Source: Prevotella sp. (GTDB lineage Bacteria > Bacteroidota > Bacteroidia > Bacteroidales > Bacteroidaceae). From it: a DNA stretch of 58,958 bases. Made by a program: the position numbers and the translations under genes. Location of the stretch: positions 1 through 58,958 of the forward strand of contig JAILFH010000055.1 of assembly GCA_024697645.1 (NCBI GenBank). Direction: 5' to 3'. Shown here piece by piece: positions 34,565 to 45,171 of this stretch. Below the pieces are notes generated by a model. The model was given only the letters and a program-made list of their open reading frames with translations. It did not search any database and had not been told where the DNA came from. Numbering within the stretch: position 1 is the stretch's first letter; every line of letters starts with the position of its first letter.

Positions 34565-36097
34565 TTAAGCCACTTTCTCCAGACGCTTCATCATGGCAAA
34601 CATGAAGAGCGCTGAGAGCAGGCAGAGCACGATGAACACGCCCCAAACAACCCACAAAGGCAGGTCGCCCCAAAGGTATCCACCTACGCTGACGAGTTTG
34701 TTACCGATAGCGGTTGCGCCAAACCAACCACCCATCATCAGACCCTTATACTTCGGAGGAGCAACCTTCGATACGAAGGAAATACCCATCGGCGAAAGCA
34801 ACAGTTCACCAAAGGTCAGGATAAGATATGTAGAGATGAGCCAGTAGGGAGAAACGAGTGTTCCCATTTCGCCAGAAGCGGCGAGAGCAGCCTGCTCGTT
34901 AGGTGTGTTGAGTCCCTGTGAGGCAAACATCATCACGAGGAATGCAGCGGCTGCTACAAGCATACCATAGGCAATCTTACGCGGTGCTGAGGGCTCTTTG
35001 CCCTTGCTGGCCAGCGAAGAGAAGAGGGCCATAGAAACTGGAGTCAGGGCTACCACATAGAACGGATTGAACTGTTGGAAGATAGGAGCAGAAATATCAA
35101 TGGTGCCTGTTGCCTGATAGTACTTATAAATGAGCACGCCCAGTGCTGCCAATACGACGAGAGCCGAGATAAGTTTTGCCTTCTGTGTCTTGCTCTGGAA
35201 GAATGAGAATCCTGCATAGACAATGAAGATAATCATCACAAGATTAATCACATCGAACGGCATGGTATTAGCGCCTGAAGCCGTCTTCTCAGTAAACTCA
35301 TCTGCGAAATAAGTGAGCGAAAGACCGTTCTGATGGAAGGCCATCCAGAAGAAGATAACCACTGCGAACACAAGGCAGAGAGCAACGATGCGCTGCTTGG
35401 TCTCTTCCTTCGTAAGTTCGGGCTCAGCCACAACATTTGCAGCCTTGGCATCAGTCTTCTTACCACCTTCAGTATGGCGGAAGGTTCCGCGGAAAGCATA
35501 ATAGATGGCGATAGAGAGAATAAGCGATGCACAAGCTACAGCGAATGCAAAGTGATAAGCCTCACCAGGAGCCGTATAGCCGAGTTTGTTCTTGGCATAT
35601 TCAGAAATCATGATGGCTGCAGTAGGAGCAAAGAGAGCACCAATGTTGATAGCCATATAGAAAATAGAGAAGCCTGCATCGCGCTTGTCGGCATATTTCG
35701 GGTCGTCGTAGAGGTTACCCACCATCACCTGGAGGTTACCCTTGAACAGACCAGTACCGAAACTCACCAGCACCAATGCAATGAGCATAGCGACCAAACC
35801 CACTGCCTTTCCGCCAAGTGGAATCGAAAGCAGCAGATAGCCAAGGAACATGATTATGATACCAATGGTGACCATCTTGCCAAATCCAAACTTGTCGGCC
35901 AAGATACCTCCGAGAATCGGGAGGAAGTAGACGAGCATCAGGAAGTCACCATAAATCTCACCTGCCCAACCGGCGTCGAGGCCGAAGTTGGCGCGTAGGA
36001 AAAGGGCGAAGACGGCTATCATTGTGTAGTAGCCGAATCGTTCGCCAGTGTTGGCCAGTGCCAACGCATAAAGTCCTTTAGGTTGTCCTTCGAACAT
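34565..36097 (-). CDS. Proton-dependent oligopeptide transporter (POT/PTR family)
   Basis: 510 aa. Inner-membrane proton-coupled importer of di- and tripeptides. Start region NTGERFGYYTM carries the conserved ERFxYY motif in helix 1; FKGNLQVMVGNLY and the PTR2 signature FSIFYMAINIGALFAP follow. About 14 hydrophobic helices are visible. A charged cytoplasmic stretch (about 205-232) separates the halves. It follows the OMP barrel gene by 26 nt and precedes the His-rich GTPase gene. Confidence 0.93.
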   Translation of the reverse strand: MFEGQPKGLYALALANTGERFGYYTMIAVFALFLRANFGLDAGWAGEIYGDFLMLVYFLPILGGILADKFGFGKMVTIGIIIMFLGYLLLSIPLGGKAVGLVAMLIALVLVSFGTGLFKGNLQVMVGNLYDDPKYADKRDAGFSIFYMAINIGALFAPTAAIMISEYAKNKLGYTAPGEAYHFAFAVACASLILSIAIYYAFRGTFRHTEGGKKTDAKAANVVAEPELTKEETKQRIVALCLVFAVVIFFWMAFHQNGLSLTYFADEFTEKTASGANTMPFDVINLVMIIFIVYAGFSFFQSKTQKAKLISALVVLAALGVLIYKYYQATGTIDISAPIFQQFNPFYVVALTPVSMALFSSLASKGKEPSAPRKIAYGMLVAAAAFLVMMFASQGLNTPNEQAALAASGEMGTLVSPYWLISTYLILTFGELLLSPMGISFVSKVAPPKYKGLMMGGWFGATAIGNKLVSVGGYLWGDLPLWVVWGVFIVLCLLSALFMFAMMKRLEKVA

Positions 36098-36123
36098 AGA
36101 ATTTTAGTTTTAAATGATTATTA

Positions 36124-36930
36124 TTAATTAAGTTTTGATAGTCTTGTTGGATCGGTTTTCTTCGTTCGCGTCAAATCGAAAAGCCATGCGAGTTTGACGA
36201 TGATGCTACTCATGTTGGAACGGGAGAAATAGTCGCGCTTGGTGTCACCATAGATATTGCCAAGACCATAGTAATAACGGGCCTCTAGTTGGAAATGTCC
36301 CAGACGAGGCACAGTGTATTCAACACCTGCACCTACAGCAATACCGTAGTCGAACTTATGCTCAACTGCCATCGTGTCCTGTGCCACTACGGGATTGACG
36401 CGATCGTAACTGTTGCGTTCATTGAAATTGAAATTCATCTTCGTGCTCTCGCTCAGCCAATAGCCAAACTGCGGACCGAGTTGGAAGAAGAACTGAGCAC
36501 CTCGATGCTCACGTCCCCAGGCAAGATGGGCAAGGATGGGCACCTGAACATAATTTATCGTACGTGAATATTCTTCAGGCAGTCCCGTCTGTTCATTGAT
36601 AACGGGTTGGTCTTCATCGTCGAGAATGTCTTCCTTCCATCCCATCTGCGTATAGTTGACTTCTGCCTGTACGGAGCAAATCATCGTGAAATACTTCTCA
36701 CAGACATAGCGGGCAGAGAGTCCTCCCGTTAGGCCACCGTGTAAACCCTGCGACACGCGCGGCACAAAAGCAATATTCGACAGAGCATAGCCACCATTGA
36801 CACCTATGGCAAAATCATTGCGATGCTCACCAACCTGCGCCTGGGCGACAGAAACGGAAAAGACGCATAATAGCAAGACCACTGCCCTTGCTGCCATACG
36901 GCTTAATCCAATCTCTTTCGTTAGTTTCAT
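36124..36930 (-). CDS. Outer-membrane beta-barrel protein (PorT/OMP_b-brl_2-like)
   Basis: 268 aa from the start at 36930, which yields a plausible signal peptide ending SVSVAQA; an earlier ATG at 36972 abuts the stop of the upstream gene (TAAATG) and would add 14 charged residues. Alternating hydrophobic strands, Gly/Tyr-rich (IGVNGGYALSNIAF, QFFFQLGPQFGYWL, FQLEARYYYGLGNIYG), ending in a strand with aromatic residues (LAWLFDL), predict an eight-strand barrel in the outer membrane. The family includes the T9SS component PorT, but I cannot say this is PorT. Probably translated with the LysM gene. Confidence 0.78.
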   Translation of the reverse strand: MKLTKEIGLSRMAARAVVLLLCVFSVSVAQAQVGEHRNDFAIGVNGGYALSNIAFVPRVSQGLHGGLTGGLSARYVCEKYFTMICSVQAEVNYTQMGWKEDILDDEDQPVINEQTGLPEEYSRTINYVQVPILAHLAWGREHRGAQFFFQLGPQFGYWLSESTKMNFNFNERNSYDRVNPVVAQDTMAVEHKFDYGIAVGAGVEYTVPRLGHFQLEARYYYGLGNIYGDTKRDYFSRSNMSSIIVKLAWLFDLTRTKKTDPTRLSKLN

Positions 36931-36972
36931 TTCTTCCAATTTCTTAACTGTATTCACAATCTCCGTCACCAT

Positions 36973-38331
36973 TTAATAACTTATGGCCTCGATGGTTTTG
37001 CTGGGCTTATAATGAATCAGCATGAACGTAGCGTTCTGCATTCCTCCCTGCCCTACTCGTTCAAAATAGAATGGAGTCTGCATCGGCGAACTGACACGCT
37101 GCTGCTTGGTTCCCTGGAATTCGGCACCAAACTGATGGAGTCCGCGCAGGAAGAACTGAGCCTGATCGTAGCCAGTAATCGCAAATCTCGGCAATGCATA
37201 CTGCATGTCCTGATGGAACCACTTCTTGTAGTTCTGCTCAAGAGCCTGAGTAGAATGAGAGTTGGCGTTGTAGAAGAAATTGGTTGGAATATAAGTGTCG
37301 TACTTATGGAAATAATCGGCATAGACCTTCGTATACATCAGCCAGTCGATGTAGCCAAAGAGCGAAACTGCCACACTTGCGTCACGCTGACGTAATTGGT
37401 CAAGTCGGACAAGTGTCTGATTAAGTTGAGGCGAACGGCCTGTATTGAGAATCACCACATTGGGTTGCGTCCGGCTGAATGCCTTCTGGAACGCATCGTC
37501 GGGACTCTGCAGATTTGTAATGTTGAAAGTTCTTCCCTTGCTCTCAAGTTGCTTGCGCAGCCCCATGGTGAATGAACCCTTGCGAGAGGTTGAGTCGTTG
37601 CAATCGATAAACACAGCGTGATGACTGGGGAAACGTTCCATGAAAGCATTAATTGATTCCTGAGTCTGCATCTCGTTCGACTGATAGACCTGGAAAATCT
37701 GAGGGAAGTTCTGTACGTCGTCTCCACTAATAGAGAAAGGAATGACCATTTTGATATCGTAAGTGCGACAGAACTCAGCCAGTGGCTTCACCTGCTTCGT
37801 GTAAAGCGGACCAAAGATAATGTCGCAGTCGCTTGCGCCTTGCTGAATAAGCGTCTGACGAATATCAGCATCGATAGGCACATTCCATGCATGAACATCA
37901 GTAGAGATGCCCTTCACACGAAGACTGTCGCAAGCCATCAGGATTCCACGATAGTACTCCACCATACGACGCCCATCGCCATCAACATCGTGAAGCGGCA
38001 ACATCACACCCACACGAATGGCTCGTGTCCTCACGTCGCTTTTCTCGGGTTTCTGCTGTTTTTGACGCTCTGCTTCTATGTCAGCCTTTGTCTTCTGGAA
38101 CGGAATGAACACCGTATCGCCTTTCTTAAGTTTATAGTCGTCGCCTTTCATTTCTGGATTGGCGCTGACAAGTTCATCAACCGTCAGATTGTATTTCTTG
38201 GCAATTCCGTAAATGGTATCCTTCTTCTTAGCAGTATAGATATCGCGCCACTGAGTGGTTTGTGCGAAAGTGGCAACGCTCAGCGAACATGCCACGATAA
38301 GGACCATATTTCTTAATATATTTCTCATCAT
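36973..38331 (-). CDS. LysM plus periplasmic-binding-fold (type 1) exported protein
   Basis: 452 aa with a signal peptide ending ATFAQ. Residues about 28-80 are a LysM domain (KKDTIYGIAKKYNLTVDELV, DYKLKKGDTVFIP) that binds peptidoglycan. Residues about 105-440 have the periplasmic-binding type 1 fold (IRVGVMLPLHDVDG, DIIFGPLYTKQVKPLAEF, FAITGYDQAQFFLRGL). This resembles cell-wall-associated LpoA- or LivJ-like proteins and may sense or recruit envelope partners; the ligand is unknown. First gene of a minus-strand group with the OMP barrel and POT transporter. A TAACTTTG -7 element lies at 38357-38364. Confidence 0.85.
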   Translation of the reverse strand: MMRNILRNMVLIVACSLSVATFAQTTQWRDIYTAKKKDTIYGIAKKYNLTVDELVSANPEMKGDDYKLKKGDTVFIPFQKTKADIEAERQKQQKPEKSDVRTRAIRVGVMLPLHDVDGDGRRMVEYYRGILMACDSLRVKGISTDVHAWNVPIDADIRQTLIQQGASDCDIIFGPLYTKQVKPLAEFCRTYDIKMVIPFSISGDDVQNFPQIFQVYQSNEMQTQESINAFMERFPSHHAVFIDCNDSTSRKGSFTMGLRKQLESKGRTFNITNLQSPDDAFQKAFSRTQPNVVILNTGRSPQLNQTLVRLDQLRQRDASVAVSLFGYIDWLMYTKVYADYFHKYDTYIPTNFFYNANSHSTQALEQNYKKWFHQDMQYALPRFAITGYDQAQFFLRGLHQFGAEFQGTKQQRVSSPMQTPFYFERVGQGGMQNATFMLIHYKPSKTIEAISY

Positions 38332-38356
38332 GATGTGATTTTCGTTTTTACGACGA

Positions 38357-38498
38357 CAAAGTTACGAAAAAACCTTTAATTTATGGTCAAAGAATAAGGA
38401 AAAAATTCATTTCCACGTAGAATCTTTATTGTTCTTTTGATAAAAAACTTTAAACTTCGTCCACAAATCACATAAGTGGAATCTTTTTTGTAACTTTG
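38357..38498. promoter_or_regulatory. Divergent promoters for the LysM gene and the T9SS-protein/uvrA pair
   Basis: TAACTTTG is present on the minus strand at 38357-38364 (26 nt before the LysM gene start) and on the plus strand at 38491-38498 (27 nt before 38525). Both fit the Bacteroidetes -7 consensus. The -33 elements are weak. Confidence 0.7.
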
Positions 38499-38524
38499 CA
38501 AAAGAAAATGAAAGTATCACAAAT

Positions 38525-39283
38525 ATGAGAATAACTTTTAGAAAAAGCCGACTAGTGCTCATGCTGATGTCTGGACTCTGGCTCGTCACACCAGCAATGG
38601 CTCAGGATAGCGAACTCCGTCCAACGATTGACCCTTATGGCGTTTCGACAAGCGATGAGGGTGAAGAAGAAACCGGAAAGACTTTTTCGGGTTCTGCACC
38701 TAAGACGGTAAAGTTCTATGCCAATGCTCAGAATACAGTCGGATGGACCCCCTATTACGAATGGAGATTCTTTCTCACAACCTTAGACGGAGTTGAGAGC
38801 GAAACGCCGTATCTCATTAGATATGAGGAAGATACGGAATACACTTTTACAAAGGCAGGCTTGAACAAGATTATGTGCTATGCGACATTCGTGAATGGTA
38901 CTGACACTATCAGTTTCACCGATGAATATTGGAGCGAAAGCGAACCGCTTACCGTTTCGGTTTCAGAGAGCAAACTGGACATGCCTAATGCATTCTCGCC
39001 CAATGGCGACGGCATCAACGATATCTACAGGGCAAAAAGAGACTACCAGTCGATTATTGAGTTCCATGCCTACATCTTCAATAGATGGGGACAGAAACTC
39101 TTTGAATGGACCGACCCTGCTGAGGGATGGGATGGAACGTACAATGGAAAAGACGTAAAACAAGGCGTCTATTACTGTCTGGTAAAGGCAAAGGGAGCCG
39201 ACGGACGTAAATTCAATATTCACACTGATGTGAACTTGCTGCGAGGATACACCGAAGACACGGGTGTGAACAGCACTGAATAA
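38525..39283 (+). CDS. Secreted protein with T9SS type B (gliding-motility) C-terminal sorting domain
   Basis: 252 aa, signal peptide ending TPAMAQ. Residues about 55-155 look like a PKD-type Ig domain ([15 protein letters not shown]...). Residues about 160-245 are the gliding-motility-associated [50 protein letters not shown]. This signal directs export by the type IX secretion system across the outer membrane. Function otherwise unknown. uvrA starts 10 nt after its stop, so they appear cotranscribed, an odd pairing of a surface protein with DNA repair. Confidence 0.9.
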   Translation: MRITFRKSRLVLMLMSGLWLVTPAMAQDSELRPTIDPYGVSTSDEGEEETGKTFSGSAPKTVKFYANAQNTVGWTPYYEWRFFLTTLDGVESETPYLIRYEEDTEYTFTKAGLNKIMCYATFVNGTDTISFTDEYWSESEPLTVSVSESKLDMPNAFSPNGDGINDIYRAKRDYQSIIEFHAYIFNRWGQKLFEWTDPAEGWDGTYNGKDVKQGVYYCLVKAKGADGRKFNIHTDVNLLRGYTEDTGVNSTE

Positions 39284-39293
39284 GACTGGAAAA

Positions 39294-42122
39294 ATGCAAA
39301 GAGAAGACGAAAAAATCAATGTCTGGGGAGCGCGTGTGCACAACCTGAAGAACATTGATGTAGAAATACCACGTAATTCGCTCACTGTGATTACAGGACT
39401 TTCGGGTTCTGGTAAATCATCATTGGCCTTCGACACCATCTTCGCCGAAGGGCAACGACGCTATATTGAGACATTTTCTGCTTATGCTCGCAACTTTCTC
39501 GGCAATATGGAACGCCCTGATGTTGACAAGATAACAGGCTTGTCGCCTGTCATCAGCATCGAACAGAAAACGACTAATAAGAATCCACGCTCAACAGTCG
39601 GCACAACAACAGAGATTTATGACTATATGCGTCTGCTCTATGCAAGAGCAGCCACTGCCTATAGTTATCTCTCTGGCGAGAAGATGGTGAAATACACTGA
39701 AGAGCAAGTGTTGGAGATGATTCTGAGCAATTATGAAGGCGCTGCCGTTTACATTCTTGCTCCCCTCGTCAGACAAAGAAAGGGTCACTATCGTGAACTG
39801 TTCGAATCGATGCGCCGTAAGGGTTATCTCTATATGCGTGTTGACGGAGAAATCCTCGAAATCACCCGTGGTATGAAAGTCGACCGCTATAAGAATCATA
39901 ACATTGAGGTTGTCATCGACAAACTCGTCGTGCAGGAGAAAGACAGTCAGCGACTGAAGAAAACTGTAGAGACTGCCATGAAACAGGGCAATGGCACCAT
40001 TATGATTCTCGACAAGAAGACTGAGGCTGTGCGTAATTTCTCCAAACGTCTGATGGATCCCGTAACGGGACTTTCCTATGGCGAGCCCGCTCCAAATATT
40101 TTCTCATTCAATTCACCTGAAGGTGCATGTCCTAAATGTAAGGGATTGGGTTACGTCAACGAAATTGATCTCACGAAAGTGATTCCAGATCCGTCGCAGA
40201 GTATTTATGAAGGTGCGATTGTACCTTTAGGAAAATACAAAAACCAGATGATTTTCTGGCAAATCGACGCCCTACTCCACAAATACGATCTTGACATCAA
40301 GACGCCTGTGAAGGAAATTCCACAGGAGGCTATGGATGAGATTCTCTATGGCTCGCTTGAAAATGTTCGTATAGACAAAACTCTTGTGCACACTTCAAGT
40401 GACTATTTTCTGCCTTTCGACGGCATCATCAAATATCTGCGTCAGGTAATTGACAACGACGACTCGGCAGCAGGACAGAAATGGGCTGACCAATTTCTGG
40501 CTACCTGCCAGTGTCCTGAATGCAAGGGACAAAGACTGAAGAGGGAATCGCTGTCGTATAAGATTTGGGACAAGAACATCAGCGAAGTGGCAGCCCTCGA
40601 CATCAGCGACCTAAAAACCTGGCTCGATCATGTGGAAGAGCACATGGAAAATAAAGAACAAAAGATAGCCACCGAAATCATCAAGGAACTGCGCTCTCGC
40701 GTAGATTTCCTATTGGATGTCGGACTTGACTATCTAGCATTGAACAGGCCTTCTGCAAGTCTTTCTGGTGGTGAGAGCCAACGTATACGATTGGCAACAC
40801 AAATCGGATCGCAACTTGTCAATGTTCTATACATTCTCGATGAGCCAAGTATCGGCCTTCATCAGCGAGACAACCAACGACTTATAGAGTCTCTGGGCTC
40901 ACTTCGTGACATTGGCAACACAGTAATTGTCGTTGAACACGACCGGGACATGATGTTAGCAGCCGATTATATTGTTGATATTGGTCCATTGGCAGGAAGA
41001 AAAGGCGGTAAAGTAGTCTTCCAAGGGAAACCCGAAGAAATGAAAGATGCTGAGACACTGACTGCTGAATATATTTTTGACAAACGCAAAATAGAAGTGC
41101 CGAAGCACAGGCGCGAGGGAAATGGGCATTCGCTCATCATTCGTGGTGCGAGGGGAAATAACTTGAAGAATGTAGATGTAGAGTTTCCATTGGGCAAACT
41201 GATTTTGGTCACGGGAGTGAGCGGTTCTGGTAAATCGACACTCGTCAATGAAACCCTGCAACCCATTTTATCCCAGCATTTCTATAGGTCATTGAAGAAA
41301 CCGATGCCCTACGACTCAGTGGAAGGCATAGAATTCATTGATAAAGTCGTGAATGTCGACCAAAGTCCTATTGGACGCACACCTCGTTCGAATCCATCTA
41401 CCTATACTGGTGTTTTTTCTGATATTCGTTCATTGTTTGTCTCACTGCCTGAGGCCAAGATTCGTGGCTACAAACCTGGCCGTTTCTCATTCAACGTGAA
41501 AGGCGGACGATGTGAAGTCTGCGGTGGTAATGGCTATAAGAACATTGAGATGAATTTCCTACCTGATATTCAGGTTCCCTGCGAAGCCTGTCAAGGTCGG
41601 CGCTATAACAGAGAGACTCTCGAGGTGAGATATAAGGGAAAATCAATTGCCGACGTATTGAACATGACCGTAAACCAAGCCGTAGAGTTCTTTGAGAACG
41701 TTCCGAATATTCTGCAGAAAATCAAGACACTACAAGATGTGGGACTTGGCTATATCAAACTCGGACAGCCTTCAACTACGCTTTCTGGTGGTGAAAGCCA
41801 ACGCGTAAAACTTGCAACGGAACTATCGAAGCGAGATACGGGTCGCACACTTTACATTCTTGATGAACCCACGACTGGACTTCATTTCGAGGACATTCGC
41901 ATCTTGATGCAAGTGCTTCAACAACTCGTTGACCGAGGCAATACGGTTGTTATCATTGAACACAACCTCGATGTCATCAAACTTGCCGACCACATCATCG
42001 ATATTGGTCCTGATGGCGGTGTGCGAGGTGGACAGATTCTCACTACAGGAACTCCTGAAGAGGTTGCCCGCTCAAAGAAGGGCTATACGCCAAAATACTT
42101 GAAAGCGGAACTGAAGAGATAG
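39294..42122 (+). CDS. uvrA: Excinuclease ABC subunit A
   Basis: 942 aa, normal length. Damage-recognition ATPase of nucleotide excision repair. Two ABC ATPase modules: Walker [10 protein letters not shown] (N-terminal) and GVSGSGKST (C-terminal), each with an LSGGESQR signature and an LDEPS/LDEPT Walker B. Zinc-binding CxxC pairs: [26 protein letters not shown] and CEACQGRRY. The start [20 protein letters not shown] matches the family N-terminus. It follows the T9SS-sorted protein gene closely. Confidence 0.98.
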   Translation: MQREDEKINVWGARVHNLKNIDVEIPRNSLTVITGLSGSGKSSLAFDTIFAEGQRRYIETFSAYARNFLGNMERPDVDKITGLSPVISIEQKTTNKNPRSTVGTTTEIYDYMRLLYARAATAYSYLSGEKMVKYTEEQVLEMILSNYEGAAVYILAPLVRQRKGHYRELFESMRRKGYLYMRVDGEILEITRGMKVDRYKNHNIEVVIDKLVVQEKDSQRLKKTVETAMKQGNGTIMILDKKTEAVRNFSKRLMDPVTGLSYGEPAPNIFSFNSPEGACPKCKGLGYVNEIDLTKVIPDPSQSIYEGAIVPLGKYKNQMIFWQIDALLHKYDLDIKTPVKEIPQEAMDEILYGSLENVRIDKTLVHTSSDYFLPFDGIIKYLRQVIDNDDSAAGQKWADQFLATCQCPECKGQRLKRESLSYKIWDKNISEVAALDISDLKTWLDHVEEHMENKEQKIATEIIKELRSRVDFLLDVGLDYLALNRPSASLSGGESQRIRLATQIGSQLVNVLYILDEPSIGLHQRDNQRLIESLGSLRDIGNTVIVVEHDRDMMLAADYIVDIGPLAGRKGGKVVFQGKPEEMKDAETLTAEYIFDKRKIEVPKHRREGNGHSLIIRGARGNNLKNVDVEFPLGKLILVTGVSGSGKSTLVNETLQPILSQHFYRSLKKPMPYDSVEGIEFIDKVVNVDQSPIGRTPRSNPSTYTGVFSDIRSLFVSLPEAKIRGYKPGRFSFNVKGGRCEVCGGNGYKNIEMNFLPDIQVPCEACQGRRYNRETLEVRYKGKSIADVLNMTVNQAVEFFENVPNILQKIKTLQDVGLGYIKLGQPSTTLSGGESQRVKLATELSKRDTGRTLYILDEPTTGLHFEDIRILMQVLQQLVDRGNTVVIIEHNLDVIKLADHIIDIGPDGGVRGGQILTTGTPEEVARSKKGYTPKYLKAELKR

Positions 42123-42150
42123 AAATTATATCTACATATAATCTACAAAA

Positions 42151-42182
42151 AATATAGCAGTTGATTGGTCAACTGCTATATT
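42151..42182. terminator. Bidirectional terminator between uvrA and the amidotransferase gene
   Basis: A perfect 14-bp stem AATATAGCAGTTGA/TCAACTGCTATATT has a 4-nt loop. The minus-strand side is followed by a run of T, so it best serves the PurF-like gene. It also lies 28 nt after the uvrA stop. Confidence 0.85.
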
Positions 42183-42265
42183 ATTTATATGTATAAACGC
42201 ATTGCGGTACATCTTATCATGGAGAATGTTCCCATAGGAATAGAAACTCCACTCAGAAAGAATCC

Positions 42266-44104
42266 TTAGAACTTCTGTTCGAACTGATAATAGTTCTTAA
42301 TGTAATTGACAAAAGCCTGCAGACAGAGTTTGGTGCCTCCAGGTGTGGGATAATGTCCTGTGAAATACCAGTCGCCACGATGTTCAGGAATGGCATTATG
42401 AAGTCCTTCTATGCTCTGGAAGACAAGTTCGATGGGCGTTGTTACAGTATCAGGACGCAACATCTCTACTATCTTCTCGTTGATTTCCTCAACTGTGAAA
42501 GGATCATAGATGCGGCGAACGTGATTCTCCATCTCTGCCTTGGGCTTCTTCAGTTCCTCATTGCACAAGCGATAAGTAGAATCAATAATATCGTGAAGAC
42601 CACGTTCTTTCAACAACTCAATGGCTGCACGGAAAGCACAGAACTCTTCCAGACGCGCCATATCAATGCCATAATAGTCAGGATAGCGAATCTGAGGAGC
42701 ACTGCTCACCATTACAATCTTCTTCGGTTGCATACGGTCAAGGATACGGAAAATGCTTTCCTTCAATGTAGTTCCACGCACAATACTATCGTCAATCACC
42801 ACAAGGTTGTCAACTCCCGATTCTAAACTTTCATAAGTGATGTCGTAGACATGCGAAGCCAAATCATTACGAGAATTGTCTTCTGTGATGAACGTGCGCA
42901 GTTTAATATCCTTCCAGGCAACCTTCTCCGCACGAACATATTCGTTGAGAATCTTAGCAAGTTCCTCTCGTGAAGGATTGGTTCCAAGAATAGACTGAAT
43001 CTTATCTATTTTCTTTTCGTTCACATAATGCTTAAAGCCATCAAGCATTCCATAGAATGCCACTTCAGCGGTGTTCGGTATGAATGAGAACACTGTGTGT
43101 TCTGTATCATGATCTATCGCATCGAGTACAGCAGGTGTCAACTGCTCACCCAATTGCTTGCGCTCCTTATAGATGTCGCGGTCGTTTCCACGACTGAAAT
43201 AGATACGCTCAAATGAACATTTGGAATCACCCTTCTGCGGGAGAATTCGCTCAATGTAACATTTACCATTGCGTTTAATGAGAAGTGCTGTACCGGGTTC
43301 CAGTTCCTTAATCTCATCACACTCCAGATCAAAGCACGTTTGCAACACAGGGCGCTCACTGGCAAGTACAACGACCTCGTCATTCATATAGTAGAATGCA
43401 GGACGAATACCCCATGGGTCACGCATTGAGAACATCTCGCCAGAACCTGTCATACCACAAACAACATAGCCGCCATCAAAATCAGCCATTGTCGTCTTGA
43501 GCACATTGCTCATCTTCACGTGTTCCTCAATATACTGAGTGATATCAGTATTCTCCAGTTCCATCGCCTGAGCAGCAGTGAAATTACGTTCTACCTCACG
43601 GTCAAGTCTATGGCCCATGAGTTCGAGCATGATATAGGAATCACTATATATACGAGGACATTGACCCTGCCGAACAATCTTTTGGAATATCTCGTCGATA
43701 TTCGTCATGTTGAAATTTCCACAAAGACACAGATTCTTTGCCTTCCAGTTGTTGCGACGCAGGAACGGGTGAACGTAAGACATACCGCTCTTTCCCGTCG
43801 TAGAATATCGCAAGTGTCCCATGTACAACTCACCACGGAACTTGTTAACGTCGGTAGCAAAAATCTTGTCAATGGCGTCTTTTCCTTCAGCACGCTCGCG
43901 GAACATATATTCATGTCCGGGCTCCGTATCGAGTTTCACACTCGCAATACCCGCGCCCTCCTGACCGCGATTGTGCTCTTTCTCCATCATCAGATAGAGT
44001 TTATTAAGGCCATACTTCCATGTGCCGTACTTTTGTTCATAGTATTCAAGCGGCTTGAGGAGGCGTATCATGGCAACGCCACATTCGTGTTTGAGTTGTT
44101 CCAT
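42266..44104 (-). CDS. Amidophosphoribosyltransferase-like glutamine amidotransferase (PurF paralogue)
   Basis: 612 aa, longer than typical PurF (about 460-510). The N-terminal class II glutaminase region carries Cys8 (HECGVAM), the likely nucleophile if the first seven residues are removed, with HNRGQEGAG and MGHLRYSTTG. The C-terminal half is a phosphoribosyltransferase with the PRPP loop LVVIDDSIVRGTTLKE. About 100 extra residues follow the PRPP loop. It could make phosphoribosylamine for purine synthesis or serve a related reaction; the Bacteroidetes long form is not well characterised to my knowledge. Alone on the minus strand, with terminators on both sides. Confidence 0.85.
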   Translation of the reverse strand: MEQLKHECGVAMIRLLKPLEYYEQKYGTWKYGLNKLYLMMEKEHNRGQEGAGIASVKLDTEPGHEYMFRERAEGKDAIDKIFATDVNKFRGELYMGHLRYSTTGKSGMSYVHPFLRRNNWKAKNLCLCGNFNMTNIDEIFQKIVRQGQCPRIYSDSYIMLELMGHRLDREVERNFTAAQAMELENTDITQYIEEHVKMSNVLKTTMADFDGGYVVCGMTGSGEMFSMRDPWGIRPAFYYMNDEVVVLASERPVLQTCFDLECDEIKELEPGTALLIKRNGKCYIERILPQKGDSKCSFERIYFSRGNDRDIYKERKQLGEQLTPAVLDAIDHDTEHTVFSFIPNTAEVAFYGMLDGFKHYVNEKKIDKIQSILGTNPSREELAKILNEYVRAEKVAWKDIKLRTFITEDNSRNDLASHVYDITYESLESGVDNLVVIDDSIVRGTTLKESIFRILDRMQPKKIVMVSSAPQIRYPDYYGIDMARLEEFCAFRAAIELLKERGLHDIIDSTYRLCNEELKKPKAEMENHVRRIYDPFTVEEINEKIVEMLRPDTVTTPIELVFQSIEGLHNAIPEHRGDWYFTGHYPTPGGTKLCLQAFVNYIKNYYQFEQKF

Positions 44105-44147
44105 TTTGGAATTTGGTTATCCCGTGATTTTTTGTTTAAATGTCTAT

Positions 44148-44188
44148 AAAAACGAAGAATGAACAAGGCGTGCCCTGTTCATTCTTCG
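44148..44188 (-). terminator. Terminator after the polysaccharide export gene
   Basis: Stem CGAAGAATGAACA (44153-44165) / TGTTCATTCTTCG (44176-44188), 13 bp perfect, followed on the minus strand by TTTTTA. It lies 12 nt beyond the stop at 44200. Confidence 0.87.
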
Positions 44189-44199
44189 GTATGTTTTAA

Positions 44200-45003
44200 T
44201 TAGTTTCTCAAGATATTCACCAGCAGCGACGCTACCGAAGTTACGATTCCGATAAACGAGAACCATATCGTCGTGCTCTGTCCGATGGCGGAGTTCTTAG
44301 CCTTCACACGGTTAGGCTCCACGTAGATAATATCATTCTGCTGCACGTAGTAATAAGGCGAACTGAAAATGTTACCATCATTTAGATTCAGGCGAACTGC
44401 ACGCTTCTGGCCTGTAGCATCCTCACGAATCAGCAGCACATTGTCGCGCTTACCGTAAATAGTAAGGTCACCAGCCTGAGCAATAGCCTCAATGATACTC
44501 ATCTTCTCCGTCGATACAGGAATCACTGCCGGACGCGTCACTTCACCCGTCACCGTCACACGATAACTGGCCATACGAACTGTCACAATAGGATCCTCCG
44601 TCTGCTGCAAGTCGACCATTACTTTGTCATGAATCATCTTTTCGCACTCGCCCTTAGTCAGGCCTGCTACACGCACGCGACCAATACGTGGGAAATTAAT
44701 GTAACCATCATTGTCGACCAGATAGGTCTGCAAGTTACCAGCACCTGTAGAAAGGTTACCTGTAGGATTCAATGTGTTCGACACCGAGAGGTTGAAATGG
44801 CTGACTGCTTTGGGGTCAGAAACGCCACCGACAGTAATTGTCAGCAGGTCCTTCGGCATGATGCGAGCGTCAAAAAGACCCTTCGATGCTGCAAGACTCA
44901 GTGAGTCGATGTTCTGGAAGTAAGCCACTTCCTTGCTACCTGTACAACTGCCCATGAATAGCGTCATGGCCAGAATAGCAAACGGGATAAGAAGTTTTTT
45001 CAT
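44200..45003 (-). CDS. Wza-like polysaccharide export lipoprotein
   Basis: 267 aa. Lipobox FMGSC with Cys20 gives an outer-membrane lipoprotein. Residues about 45-150 are the Poly_export domain (MPKDLLTITVGG, LVDNDGYINFPRIGRVRVAG), followed by an SLBB-type region (VTVTGEVTRPAVIPV). The last ~30 residues include a hydrophobic helix (TIWFSFIGIVTSVASLLV), which in Wza-type proteins spans the outer membrane. It would export capsule or exopolysaccharide, but no Wzc kinase or glycosyltransferases are adjacent. -7 element TAATTTTG at 45039-45046. Confidence 0.9.
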   Translation of the reverse strand: MKKLLIPFAILAMTLFMGSCTGSKEVAYFQNIDSLSLAASKGLFDARIMPKDLLTITVGGVSDPKAVSHFNLSVSNTLNPTGNLSTGAGNLQTYLVDNDGYINFPRIGRVRVAGLTKGECEKMIHDKVMVDLQQTEDPIVTVRMASYRVTVTGEVTRPAVIPVSTEKMSIIEAIAQAGDLTIYGKRDNVLLIREDATGQKRAVRLNLNDGNIFSSPYYYVQQNDIIYVEPNRVKAKNSAIGQSTTIWFSFIGIVTSVASLLVNILRN

Positions 45004-45069
45004 ATTGGTTTAAATATTATTTTCAATGAATTTGCCTGCAAAATTACAAAAAAAATCATACGTAGAAAA

Positions 45070-45125
45070 GCAAAAAGGTAAAAAAGTAAAGACAAATGTC
45101 GTTTTTTTACTTTTTTACCTTCTTT
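45070..45125 (-). terminator. Long A/T-rich hairpin after uronate isomerase
   Basis: AAGGTAAAAAAGTAAA (45075-45090) pairs perfectly with the inverted copy ending at 45121, around a GACAAATGTC loop hairpin. On the minus strand a T-rich run follows. It lies between the uxaC stop (45172) and the Wza-like gene. Confidence 0.75.
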
Positions 45126-45171
45126 TATCGCAATAGAATCATGAATAATTTCATAATTCCAACAGATTCAT

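Noticed and set aside
36124..36930. Calling the OMP barrel the type IX secretion component PorT
   Set aside because: The fold fits a broad family of small barrels. No other T9SS core genes are nearby, so the specific name is not supported.
42266..44104. Naming the amidotransferase purF
   Set aside because: It is about 100 residues longer than typical PurF and the genome may hold a separate canonical copy, so the symbol was withheld.
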